Positions 30,001 to 38,451 of a DNA stretch of 64,000 nt are shown in pieces. The stretch is from contig NZ_QXGI01000001.1 of the NCBI RefSeq assembly GCF_003952025.1, positions 434,001 to 498,000 on the forward strand. The letters run 5' to 3'. Within the stretch, counting starts at the first letter, position 1. The number at the start of each line of letters is the position of its first letter. The translations under genes were made by a program, and so were the position numbers. Source of the DNA: Bifidobacterium castoris (lineage in GTDB: Bacteria > Actinomycetota > Actinomycetes > Actinomycetales > Bifidobacteriaceae). The notes under the pieces are model-generated. The model was not told where the DNA came from and did no database searches. It saw nothing but the letters and a program-made list of their open reading frames with translations.

Positions 30001-32367
30001 TGCATAGCTGCTGGGGAAGGAAGAGGCATCCGGATTAAAGTACAGGCCGTCGTTGCGCATGTAGTGGACGGTCACGTCGACCTTGTCCGCCTTGCACTCG
30101 TAGTCGGCGGGCGCCTCGGTGAACGTCGCGTTCGCGTCGCCGGTGCCGTCGACCCACACCTCGACGGTGCCGGTCTCGCTCACGGTGACGTTGCGGTCGC
30201 CGCCGAACTTGTCCCAGTCCTCGGTCGTGATGATGAAGCCGAGGTCCTCGAACTTGCCGTCGAAGGTGAGGTCCGCGACCTTGCCGTAGCAATCCTCGCC
30301 GGTGAACGGATGGTTCACGGCCGCCATGTCGGCGCCGGTGGTGTCCTTGCCCCAGACGTAGACGCCGCGGTTCGCGGTGGCCTCATCGGCCGCCGGCTTG
30401 TAGTGCACGACGAGACGGGTCTGCGCGCCGATCGCCTCCGGGTTGCCCACCGTCATCTCATGATTCTCGACGGCGACATGCGTCAAACCCTTGGCGATCT
30501 TGTAATTGCCGCCGCCATTGGGGTTGTCCCACGCTCCATCGCCATTGTTGAACACTACTTCCTGATCTTTTCCATAGGTGTCAATGGTGATCTTGAAGTA
30601 TCCATCGGCGTCTTTGGCTCCCATGTCCTTCGTCTGAGGATTGCTCCAATCGCCATTCTCCGGATAGTAGATGTTCGCCTTATCCCAGTCGTCAGCCGGC
30701 TTGTACCAGATGGTCGTCGTCTGGTCGTCCGGCTCGACGGTGGTGTCCGGGATCACGACGTCCGGGGTGCTCGGGTCGACGGCCACGTCGGAGGCCGGAT
30801 GCGTCGCCTTCGTGGCGCCGCCGTAGATCGCGACGGCCTGCATCGCCGGCACCGTCGTCTTGACCTTGCCTCCGGAGACGGTGACCGTCTTCGAGCAGTC
30901 CTGCACGGCGTAGACGTCGCAGTACTCGCCGTCGGGCATCGAGGTCGTGTATTCGGTCTCCTTGTCCTCGGTCGAGTTGTTGATCGCGACGAAGCCCTTG
31001 TCACCGCGCGAGAACGCGATGTTGTTGACACCGTCGTCCTGCCAGTCGGAGACCGACGTGCCGTCGACGTAGTTGTGGAAGGCGATCATGCCGCGCGTCG
31101 TCGTCCAACGCTGCTGGCAGTTCCAGTCGCCGTCCTTCGTCGAGCACGCCTCGTCGAAGTCGACGTCCGGCACCGAGGTCGCGGTCGCGCCCGGCGCGCC
31201 GTCATCCTTGTTGTCGTATTTGTAATCAGAAATCAGTCGCGGCGTGCCGTAGTCATAAGCGAGCATGAATGCGTTGGCAAGCGCATATGCGGAATTGTCT
31301 TTGTAGCTAAGAGCATCATTGCGCGCTGTATCCCAATTCGTCACAAACACATTTGCGAGATTGCTGGGAATGGCATTCGGATTAGTGCTGGTATCACCCA
31401 ATCGAGAGGAAATAGTGCCAAGTTGACTGATATTCGAACGGAACCTATTGGCAAGGTCCGACTTGTAGTCGAACTGCGTGACGGTGCCGGTCTCGAAGTA
31501 GTTGCGCGGCTGGATGCCGGCCGCCTCGTTCGCGTTGCCGATGACCTCCTGGATCCAGTAGATGTCGTCGGCGCTCTTGCCGACCTTCTTGGCCATCTGG
31601 TCCTTGATGGCCTTCATGTCCTCGTTGTTGATGTGCTTGACGGCGTCCATGCGGAAGCCCTGCACGCCCATCTTGTAGAGCTTGGCGAGGTAGTCGGACT
31701 GGATGTCCTGCACCTTGGCCGACGACGTGTCGAAGTCCCACATCGAGCTCAGACGGCCTTCCTGCACCTCCTGCTGGTTCGTGTAGTCGGAGATGCTCTT
31801 GCCGTTCTCGTAGTCGTGGAAGTCGGCGGCGGTCACGCCTTGCGGATACTGGCCGTCCTCGCCGGTGAAGCCCGGGTAGTCGCCGGTCGAGCCGTTGTAC
31901 TTCGTGCCCGCGACGCCGGTCTGCTCGCCCGAGGCGACGTCGGAGCCAGTCGTCTGGTTGAGCACGACGTCGGCGATGATGCCGACGCCCGCGGCCTGGC
32001 AGGTCTCGATCATTTCCTGGAACTCGGCCTCGGTGCCGAGCTTCGAATCGAGCCTGTAGCTCACCGGCTGGTAGCTCGTCCACCACTGCGTGCCCTGGAT
32101 CGACTCCTGCGGCGGCGAGACCTCGACGTATTTGACGCCCTGCGGTCCGTAGGTGTTCGTGCACTCCTTCGCGATCGACTTCCAGGTCTGCTGGAACGCG
32201 ATGACCTGCACGTCGGTAGCCGCGGGAAGCGCCGTGCTTCCCGTGTCGGCAGGGGCGGCGTTGGCCGCCATCGGCACTGTGAGCAGCGCACCCGAGCAGG
32301 CCATGGCGAAGGCCACGCCCATCCCGGTCGTGCGGCGCATCGCAGTGCGGAACTGCTGATTCACCAT
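27088..32367 (-). CDS. apuB: cell-surface bifunctional amylopullulanase
   Basis: This 1759-residue enzyme degrades starch and related glucans outside the cell. A signal peptide ends near ANA-APAD (residue 38). A GH13 alpha-amylase follows, with nucleophile D241 in GFRMDAVKHI and acid E274 in IQEVIG. Then come starch-binding modules: CBM25/26-like (about 548-636) and two CBM41-like (about 646-752 and 759-889). A CBM48-type domain (about 989-1089) leads into a second GH13, a type I pullulanase, with YNWGYDP, nucleophile in GFRFDLMG, acid in VGEGWD and the third acid in IHDNLT. An Asp/Pro repeat linker and MASTGSS plus helix plus RERR end the protein. This order matches ApuB of other bifidobacteria. 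Three segments have clearly lower GC (see findings). The ATG at 32367 has AAGGGA upstream. Confidence 0.95.
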   Translation of the reverse strand: MVNQQFRTAMRRTTGMGVAFAMACSGALLTVPMAANAAPADTGSTALPAATDVQVIAFQQTWKSIAKECTNTYGPQGVKYVEVSPPQESIQGTQWWTSYQPVSYRLDSKLGTEAEFQEMIETCQAAGVGIIADVVLNQTTGSDVASGEQTGVAGTKYNGSTGDYPGFTGEDGQYPQGVTAADFHDYENGKSISDYTNQQEVQEGRLSSMWDFDTSSAKVQDIQSDYLAKLYKMGVQGFRMDAVKHINNEDMKAIKDQMAKKVGKSADDIYWIQEVIGNANEAAGIQPRNYFETGTVTQFDYKSDLANRFRSNISQLGTISSRLGDTSTNPNAIPSNLANVFVTNWDTARNDALSYKDNSAYALANAFMLAYDYGTPRLISDYKYDNKDDGAPGATATSVPDVDFDEACSTKDGDWNCQQRWTTTRGMIAFHNYVDGTSVSDWQDDGVNNIAFSRGDKGFVAINNSTEDKETEYTTSMPDGEYCDVYAVQDCSKTVTVSGGKVKTTVPAMQAVAIYGGATKATHPASDVAVDPSTPDVVIPDTTVEPDDQTTTIWYKPADDWDKANIYYPENGDWSNPQTKDMGAKDADGYFKITIDTYGKDQEVVFNNGDGAWDNPNGGGNYKIAKGLTHVAVENHEMTVGNPEAIGAQTRLVVHYKPAADEATANRGVYVWGKDTTGADMAAVNHPFTGEDCYGKVADLTFDGKFEDLGFIITTEDWDKFGGDRNVTVSETGTVEVWVDGTGDANATFTEAPADYECKADKVDVTVHYMRNDGLYFNPDASSFPSSYAHPGADKWVVYSWNGGENTEGRFTEHDDWGEISRYTLTNYTYKNSDGSSGIGLLRRFGQDAWIAKDPGEGDVYIPANALTYDANNNAKAEVWLMQDDWTVYTARPALVASISTAEIAQNNAIDAKLTKPADVKVSDVKVTDADGNDVAVDDVTTDGTAVTITLKDDLDLTVKYTVTIEGFGSADAVAGSVVRTDAFDKEYAYDGDDLGATYGEDGSTFKLWAPTAANVELVTFKASDTADAPEDKTVAMKRGAKGVWSATETVAPGTAYVYRVSFADGTKNDSPDPYARASVVNGRRSVVLSDEQTKVEGSDRMAPFSKNTDAVIVETHVHDFSSNANSGVSEANRGKYLGMIENGTKNSEGKATGVDYLKELGVTHVQIQPMYDYLSVDETKPTDDNNYNWGYDPENYNVPEGSYSSDAADPKARIVEAKEMVNGLHKNGLRVIMDVVYNHVGDVNTNPFNLTVPGYYFRYQNGSLVSNSGCGNDTASERAMMRKYIVDSVTYWAKEYNMDGFRFDLMGLHDLETMKAVRAALDAIDPSIIIVGEGWDMSTTMDKSLMSIQPNAYELDTHNSTVAFFNDSIRDQLKGSVFDEEDTGFATGKADTEQLILNNMLGCRNGDEFDGAYCTNGNANVKYDSANQIVNYVEIHDNLTLNDKLNVSMFGAKTDGELDEGQVAQKVAASKLANSSVFLANGISEIQLGQEFLRSKDGDDNSYKNAATKNALDWDRLNDAAYGDNAQYVADLIALRKKTAAFRIGDYDAIGKNSKVLKSADGVVAYEISDDSGTYVVALNNNADAVALPGVTAGDYGVLVSNGRTYRHAPEAVAQADEAVQGVDASVAGAKIAVHDGDAVIVPAGSALVLGPESALVDPVDPDDPVDPDDPDDPDDPANPDDPANPDDPDDPTNPDQPGQPGANDHVDTGSNGASNAAGAVSDMASTGSSVAVVIVIAAVAIIAAAVLLVANRERRSH
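27270..27395 (-). repeat. 9-base tandem repeats encoding an Asp/Pro-rich wall-spanning linker
   Basis: Degenerate 9-base units of the type TCGTCCGGA/G and TTGGCCGGG repeat about a dozen times inside apuB. They encode DPD/DPA/DPV triplets just before the sorting tail. Such low-complexity repeats are prone to length change. Confidence 0.85.
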
Positions 32368-32468
32368 ATGTTGTCCATTCCCTTTTTTCTCTAGCCGGCC
32401 GGGTCCGTCGGCGACATCGGGATGCCGACCGTCTTGCCCATCCGGTTTGCCAATGTATGCAGACCCCG

Positions 32469-32485
32469 CTTGCATATCATGCAAG
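32469..32485. promoter_or_regulatory. perfect palindrome upstream of apuB
   Basis: CTTGCAT-ATC-ATGCAAG is a 7-base perfect inverted repeat about 100 bases upstream of the apuB start. It is a candidate operator; its regulator is not known. Confidence 0.45.
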
Positions 32486-32513
32486 GATTTCCGGGGCATT
32501 CGTCAACGAATGG

Positions 32514-32527
32514 TGCATACGTTTGCA
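32514..32527. promoter_or_regulatory. LacI-family-type operator upstream of apuB
   Basis: TGCATACGTTTGCA differs by one base from the symmetric TGCAAACGTTTGCA, which has the central CG typical of LacI-family sugar regulators. It suggests control of apuB by a maltose/starch-responsive repressor. No LacI gene lies in the window. Confidence 0.5.
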
Positions 32528-32727
32528 GCGAAATCATCCCTCATAATACCTCAGCTGTAAGCAAAAATCCACCGGAACGCGCATGCGTGGACGATGCGCG
32601 TCCTGCTGCTTCCCTCCCCCACCGCCCTGCGGGGGCCCTTCAGCCATCGTCGCCCCATGCGGCAGCCGAACCGGAGTCAATACGGAAAACCGCCGATGGC
32701 ATCCGTATCTGTGAGACGACGAAAAAT

Positions 32728-32770
32728 GTCGGGGTCCCGCAATCCTCTTGGATTATTGCGGGACCCCGAC
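32728..32770 (-). terminator. rho-independent terminator of aroQ
   Basis: A 16-base perfect stem (32728-32743 with 32755-32770) is followed, on the minus strand, by ATTTTTCGTC. It ends the aroC-aroKB-aroQ operon. The stretch 32528-32727 to its left holds nothing else I can recognise. Confidence 0.88.
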
Positions 32771-32826
32771 GTCGTCCGCCACGATATACGCGAACTTCAG
32801 GAAATGCGCTCCGGCTTCGAACGCGC

Positions 32827-33288
32827 TCAGCCCTTCGTCAGTTCGGCGACGGCCTCGAGCGCGAGCTTGTAGCCGAGGAAGCCGAGGCCGGTGATCGTGC
32901 CGGTGGCGACCGGGCTGATCACCGAACGCTTGCGGAACTCGTCGCGCGCCGCCGGGTTCGAGATATGCACCTCGATCAGCGGCATGTCCGCATCGAGCAC
33001 CATGTGCGCCGCGTCGGCGAGCGCATACGAATAATGCGTGAACGCCGCCGGGTTCATGACGACCGCCTTCTGCCGCTCGGCGGCCTCGTGCATCCACTGC
33101 ACCATCTGCGCCTCGTCGTCGGTCTGCCGCACGTCCACGTCGAGCCCGAGGGACTCGCCCCACTGCGTGCACAGCCTGCGCAGCTGCTCGAGGTCCTGCC
33201 TGCCGTACACGTCCGGCTGGCGCACCCCGAGGCGACCGAGGTTCGGCCCGTTCACGACGATCACCTTGACCGGCTCATTTTCGGCCAT
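32827..33288 (-). CDS. aroQ: 3-dehydroquinate dehydratase, type II
   Basis: AroQ converts 3-dehydroquinate to 3-dehydroshikimate. The 153-residue protein has the type II opening VVNGPNLGRLGVRQPDVYG with the catalytic Tyr, NPAAFTHYSYALADA, and the HISNPAARDEFRKRSVISPVATGTI loop (shown in part) that closes over the substrate. I start it at the ATG at 33288, 9 bases after GGAG; a second ATG at 33294 is possible. It is the last gene of the aroC-aroKB-aroQ operon. Confidence 0.94.
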   Translation of the reverse strand: MAENEPVKVIVVNGPNLGRLGVRQPDVYGRQDLEQLRRLCTQWGESLGLDVDVRQTDDEAQMVQWMHEAAERQKAVVMNPAAFTHYSYALADAAHMVLDADMPLIEVHISNPAARDEFRKRSVISPVATGTITGLGFLGYKLALEAVAELTKG

Positions 33289-33358
33289 ATCCACTCCATT
33301 CCCTGGAAAACGTTGTCAGCCCCATGATAGTGCGCGACGATGCCGGGCGCCGTGCGCG

Positions 33359-35017
33359 TCACGCCTGTTGGCGCACACGTTCGAAGGCCTCGCGCACCGC
33401 CTGCGGGTCGGGGTCGTCGAGGTGGAACGGCCTGCCGATCTCCTCGAGCCCGACGAAGCGCAGCGTGTTTCCGCGCGCCTTCTTGTCGCGGTGCATCAGT
33501 GCGAGCACCTCGTCGAATCCGGCGCCGTTCCACGAGGTCGGCAGTCCCAGACGGTCGAGCAGGTCGTAGGTGTATTCGACGGTCGGGCGGTCGAGGTGCC
33601 CGGTCAGGTTGGACAGCTCGGCCGCGTAGACCATGCCCACGGCGACCGCGTTGCCGTGCCTCCAGCGGAAATGCTCGAGCTGTTCGATCGCGTGACCGAA
33701 GGTGTGCCCGTAGTTGAGGAATTCGCGCAGCCCCGCCTCCTTGAGGTCGGCGCAGACGTGGTGGGCCTTGACGCGCACCGTGCGTTCGATGAGTTCGGCT
33801 ACGACCGGCTTGAGCGGCGAATCGAGGAAGGTCTCTCCGTCGAAGGCGCGCAGCTCGTCGGCGTGGTCCTCGAGGATCGTGAGGATCTCGGGGTCGCGGA
33901 TGAAGCCGGACTTGGCGACCTCGCCGAGGCCTTCGATGAAGATGTCGTTCGGCAGCGACGTGAGCGTCCTCAGATCGGCGAGCACGCCCGCGGGCGTGTA
34001 GAACGAACCGACGAGATTCTTGCCCTGCGGCGTGTTGACGCCGGTCTTGCCGCCGGTGGACGCGTCGACCATCGCGAGCAGCGACGTCGGGCAATTCACG
34101 TAGCGGATGCCGCGCATCCACGTGGCGGCGACGAATCCGGCAAGATCTGTGCACGCACCGCCGCCGAGGCCGACGATCGCGTCGGAGCGCGTGAAGCCCT
34201 CGTTGCCGAGCCGCTGCCAGATGCCGTCGGCGACCTGGACGGTCTTGCCCGCCTCGGCGTCCGGGATCGCGATGTCGCTCACCTGATAGCCGGCCTTGCG
34301 CAGGATCGCACGCGCCCGGTCGGAGTGCCGCTGCACCGACTGCGTGTGGATCAGCGCGACGCGCACCGGACCTGCGCCGAGCACGTCGGGCAGATGGTTG
34401 AGCACGCCCTCGCCGATCCGCACGTCGTAGGGTTCGATGCCGGCGCCGTCCACATGGACGATTCCCTCGTTCGTCATTTCGATCATCTTCCTTGCCGCTG
34501 TCTTCGGCGTCATGCCGTGCGTGCGCACGATCACGTTCGCCACCTGCCTGTAGACCGGGTCGCGCTGCTCGTAGAGCGCCATCCAGCGCGCGTCGGCGTC
34601 GCCGTCGAGCATCGGGCGTCCACCTCCCCTGCGCGCGCGCTCCATCGCCTCCGCTGGATCGGCGAGCAGGTAGATGACGCGCCCGCCGTGTTCGGCGTAG
34701 TCATGCAACGCCTCGCGCACCGTCGGCGTCATCGGCGCGCCGCCGCCGAGTGCGTAGATGCCGTCGAAGGAGCCGAGCGTCTCGGCGACGGTCCTTCGCT
34801 CGACCTCGCGGAACGCCGCCTCGCCGTGCCGCGCGAAGTACTTCGGGATCGACATGCCGATCGCGTCCTCGATCTGCTGGTCCGCGTCCGCGAAACCGAT
34901 GCCGAGCATCTGCGACATCTCCTTGCCCAGCCGCGTCTTGCCGGCGCCCATCATGCCGACGATGACGGCCGCGGGGCGCCTGCGCGCGCCGGCCTCGTGT
35001 CTGCTGTGCCTTGCCAT
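33359..35017 (-). CDS. aroKB: fused shikimate kinase / 3-dehydroquinate synthase
   Basis: This 552-residue protein carries two enzymes of the shikimate pathway. Residues about 17-180 are shikimate kinase: P-loop [25 protein letters not shown] and GGGAPM. Residues about 195-552 are dehydroquinate synthase: [33 protein letters not shown], the zinc-ligand region [13 protein letters not shown] and [11 protein letters not shown]. The fusion is known in bifidobacteria. The ATG at 35017 follows the aroC stop by 19 bases. Neighbours supply the steps on either side of the pathway. Confidence 0.95.
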   Translation of the reverse strand: MARHSRHEAGARRRPAAVIVGMMGAGKTRLGKEMSQMLGIGFADADQQIEDAIGMSIPKYFARHGEAAFREVERRTVAETLGSFDGIYALGGGAPMTPTVREALHDYAEHGGRVIYLLADPAEAMERARRGGGRPMLDGDADARWMALYEQRDPVYRQVANVIVRTHGMTPKTAARKMIEMTNEGIVHVDGAGIEPYDVRIGEGVLNHLPDVLGAGPVRVALIHTQSVQRHSDRARAILRKAGYQVSDIAIPDAEAGKTVQVADGIWQRLGNEGFTRSDAIVGLGGGACTDLAGFVAATWMRGIRYVNCPTSLLAMVDASTGGKTGVNTPQGKNLVGSFYTPAGVLADLRTLTSLPNDIFIEGLGEVAKSGFIRDPEILTILEDHADELRAFDGETFLDSPLKPVVAELIERTVRVKAHHVCADLKEAGLREFLNYGHTFGHAIEQLEHFRWRHGNAVAVGMVYAAELSNLTGHLDRPTVEYTYDLLDRLGLPTSWNGAGFDEVLALMHRDKKARGNTLRFVGLEEIGRPFHLDDPDPQAVREAFERVRQQA

Positions 35018-35036
35018 TGGCCGTCCTCCCGCGCGC

Positions 35037-36230
35037 TCAGCGCATGTGCTCGGGCCACGAGGCGACGTACGCCTCGATGTTGCGGCGCGTCTCGTCGACG
35101 TTGTCGCCGCCGAACTTCTCGAGCAGGTACTTGGCGAGCGTGAGCCTGACCATCGCCTCGGCGACGACGGCCGCGGCGGGCACCGCCGTGCTGTCGGAAC
35201 GCTGGTTGATCGCCTGCGCCGCCTCGCCGGTCGTCACGTCGACGGTGCGCAGCGCCTTCGGGATCGAGGGGATCGGCTTCATCGCGGCGCGCACGCGGAT
35301 CGGCTGGCCGTTGGACATGCCGCCCTCGATGCCGCCGGCGCGGTTCGTCAGACGTTCGATACGGCCGGCGGCGCCGACGACCATCTCGTCGTGCGCCTGC
35401 GAGCCGGGACGCATCGCCTCGAGGAAGCCGTCGCCGATCTCGACGCCCTTGATCGCCTGGATGCCCATGAGAGCGGAGGCGAGCGCCGCGTCGAGCCTGC
35501 GGTCGGACTCCACATAGGTGCCGACGCCGGCCGGCATGCCGTAGGCGATCACCTCGATGACGCCGCCGAGCGTGTCCGCGTTCGCCTTCGCCTCGTCGAT
35601 GCGGGCGATCATGCGCGCCTCGGCGTCCTTGTCGAGCGTGCGCACCGGGGACGCATCGAGCATGTCGACGTCGTCGGGCGTCGGCAGCGGCATCGCCGTC
35701 GGGTCGTCGAAGCCGGCGCCGCCGATCGAGACGACATGGGAGACGGTGCGCACGCCGGCCACCTGTTCGAGCAGCTGGCGCGCCACCTCGCCGAGCGCGA
35801 CGCGCGACGCCGTCTCGCGCGCGCTCGAGCGTTCGAGCACCGGCCGGGCGTCGTCGAAGCCGTATTTGCGCATGCCGGTGAGGTCGGCGTGCCCCGGGCG
35901 CGGACGGCTCAGCGGAGCGTTGCGGCCCTCGCGCGCGAGCTCGTGGTCGAGCGGGTCGGCGCTCATGACCTCGGTCCACTTCGGCCATTCGGTGTTGCTG
36001 ATCTCGATCGCGATCGGCGAGCCGAGCGTGCTGCCGAAGCGCACGCCGGTGAGCATGCGCACCTGGTCCTGCTCGAACTTCATGCGCGCGCCGCGGCCGT
36101 AACCGAGACGGCGCCGCGCGAGCGCGCCGCGGATGTCGTCCGACGTGATCTTCACTCCTGCGGGGACGCCTTCGATCATCGCGACGAGCGCCTCGCCATG
36201 CGATTCGCCAGCGGTCTGCCAACGCAACAT
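35037..36230 (-). CDS. aroC: chorismate synthase
   Basis: Chorismate synthase converts EPSP to chorismate using reduced FMN. The 397-residue protein starts [21 protein letters not shown], the family's first signature, and has [15 protein letters not shown] and [16 protein letters not shown] motifs. The ATG at 36230 follows AAAGGAG at the ideal distance. It heads the aro operon and diverges from the prepilin peptidase gene, with only 45 bases between the two starts. Confidence 0.96.
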   Translation of the reverse strand: MLRWQTAGESHGEALVAMIEGVPAGVKITSDDIRGALARRRLGYGRGARMKFEQDQVRMLTGVRFGSTLGSPIAIEISNTEWPKWTEVMSADPLDHELAREGRNAPLSRPRPGHADLTGMRKYGFDDARPVLERSSARETASRVALGEVARQLLEQVAGVRTVSHVVSIGGAGFDDPTAMPLPTPDDVDMLDASPVRTLDKDAEARMIARIDEAKANADTLGGVIEVIAYGMPAGVGTYVESDRRLDAALASALMGIQAIKGVEIGDGFLEAMRPGSQAHDEMVVGAAGRIERLTNRAGGIEGGMSNGQPIRVRAAMKPIPSIPKALRTVDVTTGEAAQAINQRSDSTAVPAAAVVAEAMVRLTLAKYLLEKFGGDNVDETRRNIEAYVASWPEHMR

Positions 36231-36240
36231 GCCAACTCCT

Positions 36241-36269
36241 TTGGTCCGTGGGAAAACTGTGACTATCTT
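36241..36269 (+). promoter_or_regulatory. possible leaderless promoter of the prepilin peptidase gene
   Basis: TTGGTC (36241-36246), a 17-base spacer and TATCTT (36264-36269) place the transcription start almost on the ATG at 36276. There is no ribosome site before that ATG, which fits a leaderless mRNA. Confidence 0.35.
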
Positions 36270-36275
36270 AACGGT

Positions 36276-36743
36276 ATGCCGTACCTTTGCTGCCTGCCCG
36301 GACTGCTTTGTGGAATCGCGGCGTGCGTGACCGACCTGCGTCGGCGCACGGTCCCGCGGCGGCTGATCATGGCCGGGATCGCGACCCAGCTTCTGGCATG
36401 CGCGCTGCTGGCGTGGATCGCAGGCGACCCGTCCGCGCCGTTGCGCGCCTGCACCGGCCTGATGTGCGGCGCAGGCGTCCAGCTCGCGCTCGCCCTCATC
36501 CGCCCCGGCGCGCTCGGCTTCGGCGACGTCACCGCGAGCGCGCTCGTCGGCTGCGTCGTCGGCGTGTTCGGCCCCGTCCCCTTCACACGGTGGTGGCTGC
36601 TCATGGGGATCTGCGGCCTGCTGTGGCTGGCGGTGTGGCCACGGTATGCGAAACGGCGCCCCGGCGTGGATGCCAGGGCGCCGTTCGTCCCGGTGGTCGT
36701 GGCGGCGGGGCTGCTCGCCGTGCTCTCCACGGTCGCAGACTGA
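36276..36743 (+). CDS. prepilin peptidase-like A24 family protein
   Basis: This 155-residue, very hydrophobic protein resembles the short TadV/CpaA type of aspartic prepilin peptidase, which trims leader peptides of type IV pilins. The two catalytic aspartates would be in [14 protein letters not shown] (about residue 20) and [11 protein letters not shown] (GxGD motif, about residue 88). About five membrane helices are visible. No pilin or Tad assembly genes lie nearby, so its substrate would be encoded elsewhere. The ATG at 36276 was chosen because it begins directly before the first helix. Confidence 0.75.
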   Translation: MPYLCCLPGLLCGIAACVTDLRRRTVPRRLIMAGIATQLLACALLAWIAGDPSAPLRACTGLMCGAGVQLALALIRPGALGFGDVTASALVGCVVGVFGPVPFTRWWLLMGICGLLWLAVWPRYAKRRPGVDARAPFVPVVVAAGLLAVLSTVAD

Positions 36744-36760
36744 TCGGTGCGGATGCTCCC

Positions 36761-37960
36761 TCAGTTCGCGTTCTCGTTGTTGGCCTTGTACTCCTGCACG
36801 TATTGCTCGAACTGGTCGTAGCTGGACGTGAACTTCGTCTCGCCGGTCTTCAGGTCGGTCGTCACGAAGTACAGCCAGTCGCCGTCCTCGGGGTGCATCG
36901 CCGCCTCGATCGCGTCGTCGCCGGGGTTGGAGATCGGCGTCGGCGGCAGCCCCTTGTTCACGCGCGTGTTGAAGGGGTTCGAGCCGTCGTTGAGCTGTTC
37001 GTTCGTCAGCTCGGTGCCACTGATCTTGAATCCGTAGGCGACCGTCGAGTCCATGCCGAGCGGCATGTCGTCCTTGAGCCTGTTCTCGATGACGCGGCTG
37101 ACCTTGCCGTAGTACTCCTGCGAGTTGACCTCGGCCTCGACGATCGACGCGATGATCAGGATGCGTTCGCGCTGGTCGCCTTCGGGCACGCCGAGCGCGT
37201 TGAGCTTCTCGATCCTCGCCTGCACCATCTGCTGCAGGATCGACTGCGGCGTCGGGTCGTCGCCGATGTTGTACACGCCGGGCTCGAGCCATCCCTCGAG
37301 TTTGCCCTTCGCGCAGGCGGGCAGGATCGCCCCCGTCTTCGAGGCGTCGCCCACGTAGTCCTCGAATTCCTCGAGCGCGATGCCCGAGGATTCGGCAGCC
37401 GTCTTGAGCACATCGTCGAGGCGTTCGCCCTGGCGCACCTCGACGAAGCCCTTCGCGTTGCCCTCATCGGAGAGAATCTTCGCCGCGGCCGACGCCTTCA
37501 TGTGGCGTTTGAGCTCGTATGTGCCCGGATACAGCGTGTAGGAGTTGCTCGCGACGACGCTCGTGAACGCGTCGACCGATTTGATGACGTCCGCGCGTCG
37601 CAGGCCTTCGGCGATCTCGGCGACGCCCTGACCGGACTCGACGGTGAAGGAGACATCCCCCTCCCCCGGTCCCGGGTAGTCGTCGACGACCGCGGTGTCG
37701 GCGAGCGTGTCGTGACGCCACTGCTTGATCTTACCGACCGCGAGGACGCCCACGCCGACGCACAGCGCGACGATGACGATCGAGGCGATGACGACGACGA
37801 GGCGCTTGTGGCGCCTGTGCTTGCGGCGCCGGCGCATGTCGCGACGCGAACGCGGCGGCTTCGGCGGCCGCGACGCACCGTCACCGGAGCCGGGCCGTCC
37901 GGCTTCGGAGCCGTCGTCCCAGGCGTCATCGCTGAAAAAATCGTGGAAATCCTCAGGCAC
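36761..37960 (-). CDS. mltG: endolytic murein transglycosylase MltG
   Basis: MltG cuts nascent peptidoglycan strands and may set their length. The 399-residue protein has an acidic cytoplasmic start, a very basic stretch ([15 protein letters not shown]) and one membrane helix at about 53-75. A LysM-like domain follows, then the YceG catalytic domain with Glu in [11 protein letters not shown], and [21 protein letters not shown] prefer the GTG at 37960, placed 5-6 bases after AGAGGAG, over the GTG at 37966 that touches it. It follows ruvX by 24 bases, an order common in Gram-positive genomes. Confidence 0.92.
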   Translation of the reverse strand: MPEDFHDFFSDDAWDDGSEAGRPGSGDGASRPPKPPRSRRDMRRRRKHRRHKRLVVVIASIVIVALCVGVGVLAVGKIKQWRHDTLADTAVVDDYPGPGEGDVSFTVESGQGVAEIAEGLRRADVIKSVDAFTSVVASNSYTLYPGTYELKRHMKASAAAKILSDEGNAKGFVEVRQGERLDDVLKTAAESSGIALEEFEDYVGDASKTGAILPACAKGKLEGWLEPGVYNIGDDPTPQSILQQMVQARIEKLNALGVPEGDQRERILIIASIVEAEVNSQEYYGKVSRVIENRLKDDMPLGMDSTVAYGFKISGTELTNEQLNDGSNPFNTRVNKGLPPTPISNPGDDAIEAAMHPEDGDWLYFVTTDLKTGETKFTSSYDQFEQYVQEYKANNENAN

Positions 37961-37984
37961 TCTCACTCCTCTGAACCGTGCGCG

Positions 37985-38440
37985 TCAGCGCCGTGCCCGC
38001 TCCAACGCCGTCTGCAGGATCGTCACCGCTGACTGCTGGTCCACGACGGCGCGGTGCCGACGGGTGCCCAGCTGCGCATCGAGCAGCCGACGATGCGCGT
38101 CGACCGTCGTAAGGCGTTCATCTATCAGCATAATATCAGGCATCCAGTCGATGACGGACAGATCGTCTTCCATTTCGGCCTCGAGCCGCGCGCCGAGCGC
38201 CTTCGTCCACCGGCGCGCCTTCTTCGCGCTTTTGCCCTCGGTGCCGTCCATCTGCAGCGGCAGGCCGACGACGACGCATTCGACGCGTTCGTCCTCGATG
38301 ACGTTGAGGACTTCGTCGAAGGCCTGGAAATAATCCCCGCGCACAGTGATGTTCCCCGCGGGATGGGCGAGGGTCAGCTCCGGGTCGGACAGTGCGAGTC
38401 CGACCCGAGCGTTTCCCAGATCGATGCCTAGCCAGACCAT
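37985..38440 (-). CDS. ruvX: YqgF/RuvX family Holliday-junction resolvase-like nuclease
   Basis: This 151-residue RNase H-fold protein is called a putative pre-16S rRNA nuclease or Holliday junction resolvase. The acidic residues are in GIDLGNARVGLALSDPE (first Asp), VVGLPLQMDGTEG and LIDERLTTVDAHRRL. It is of family length. The ATG at 38440 lies 11 bases after the alaS stop, and mltG follows, giving the conserved alaS-ruvX-mltG operon. Confidence 0.93.
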   Translation of the reverse strand: MVWLGIDLGNARVGLALSDPELTLAHPAGNITVRGDYFQAFDEVLNVIEDERVECVVVGLPLQMDGTEGKSAKKARRWTKALGARLEAEMEDDLSVIDWMPDIMLIDERLTTVDAHRRLLDAQLGTRRHRAVVDQQSAVTILQTALERARR

Positions 38441-38451
38441 ACGGCGTCGGG

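Noticed and set aside
29716-31465. Insertion of a mobile element in apuB
   Set aside because: The low-GC patches keep the reading frame and fall within conserved domains; no terminal repeats or transposase.
27091-32394. A 1767-codon open frame antisense to apuB
   Set aside because: It is a mirror effect of high-GC codon bias. The translation is Arg/Val/Asp-rich without domains, while the opposite strand gives a full ApuB.
36287-38032. Long plus-strand frame across mltG
   Set aside because: It is antisense to a well supported MltG and crosses the end of the prepilin peptidase gene in another frame.
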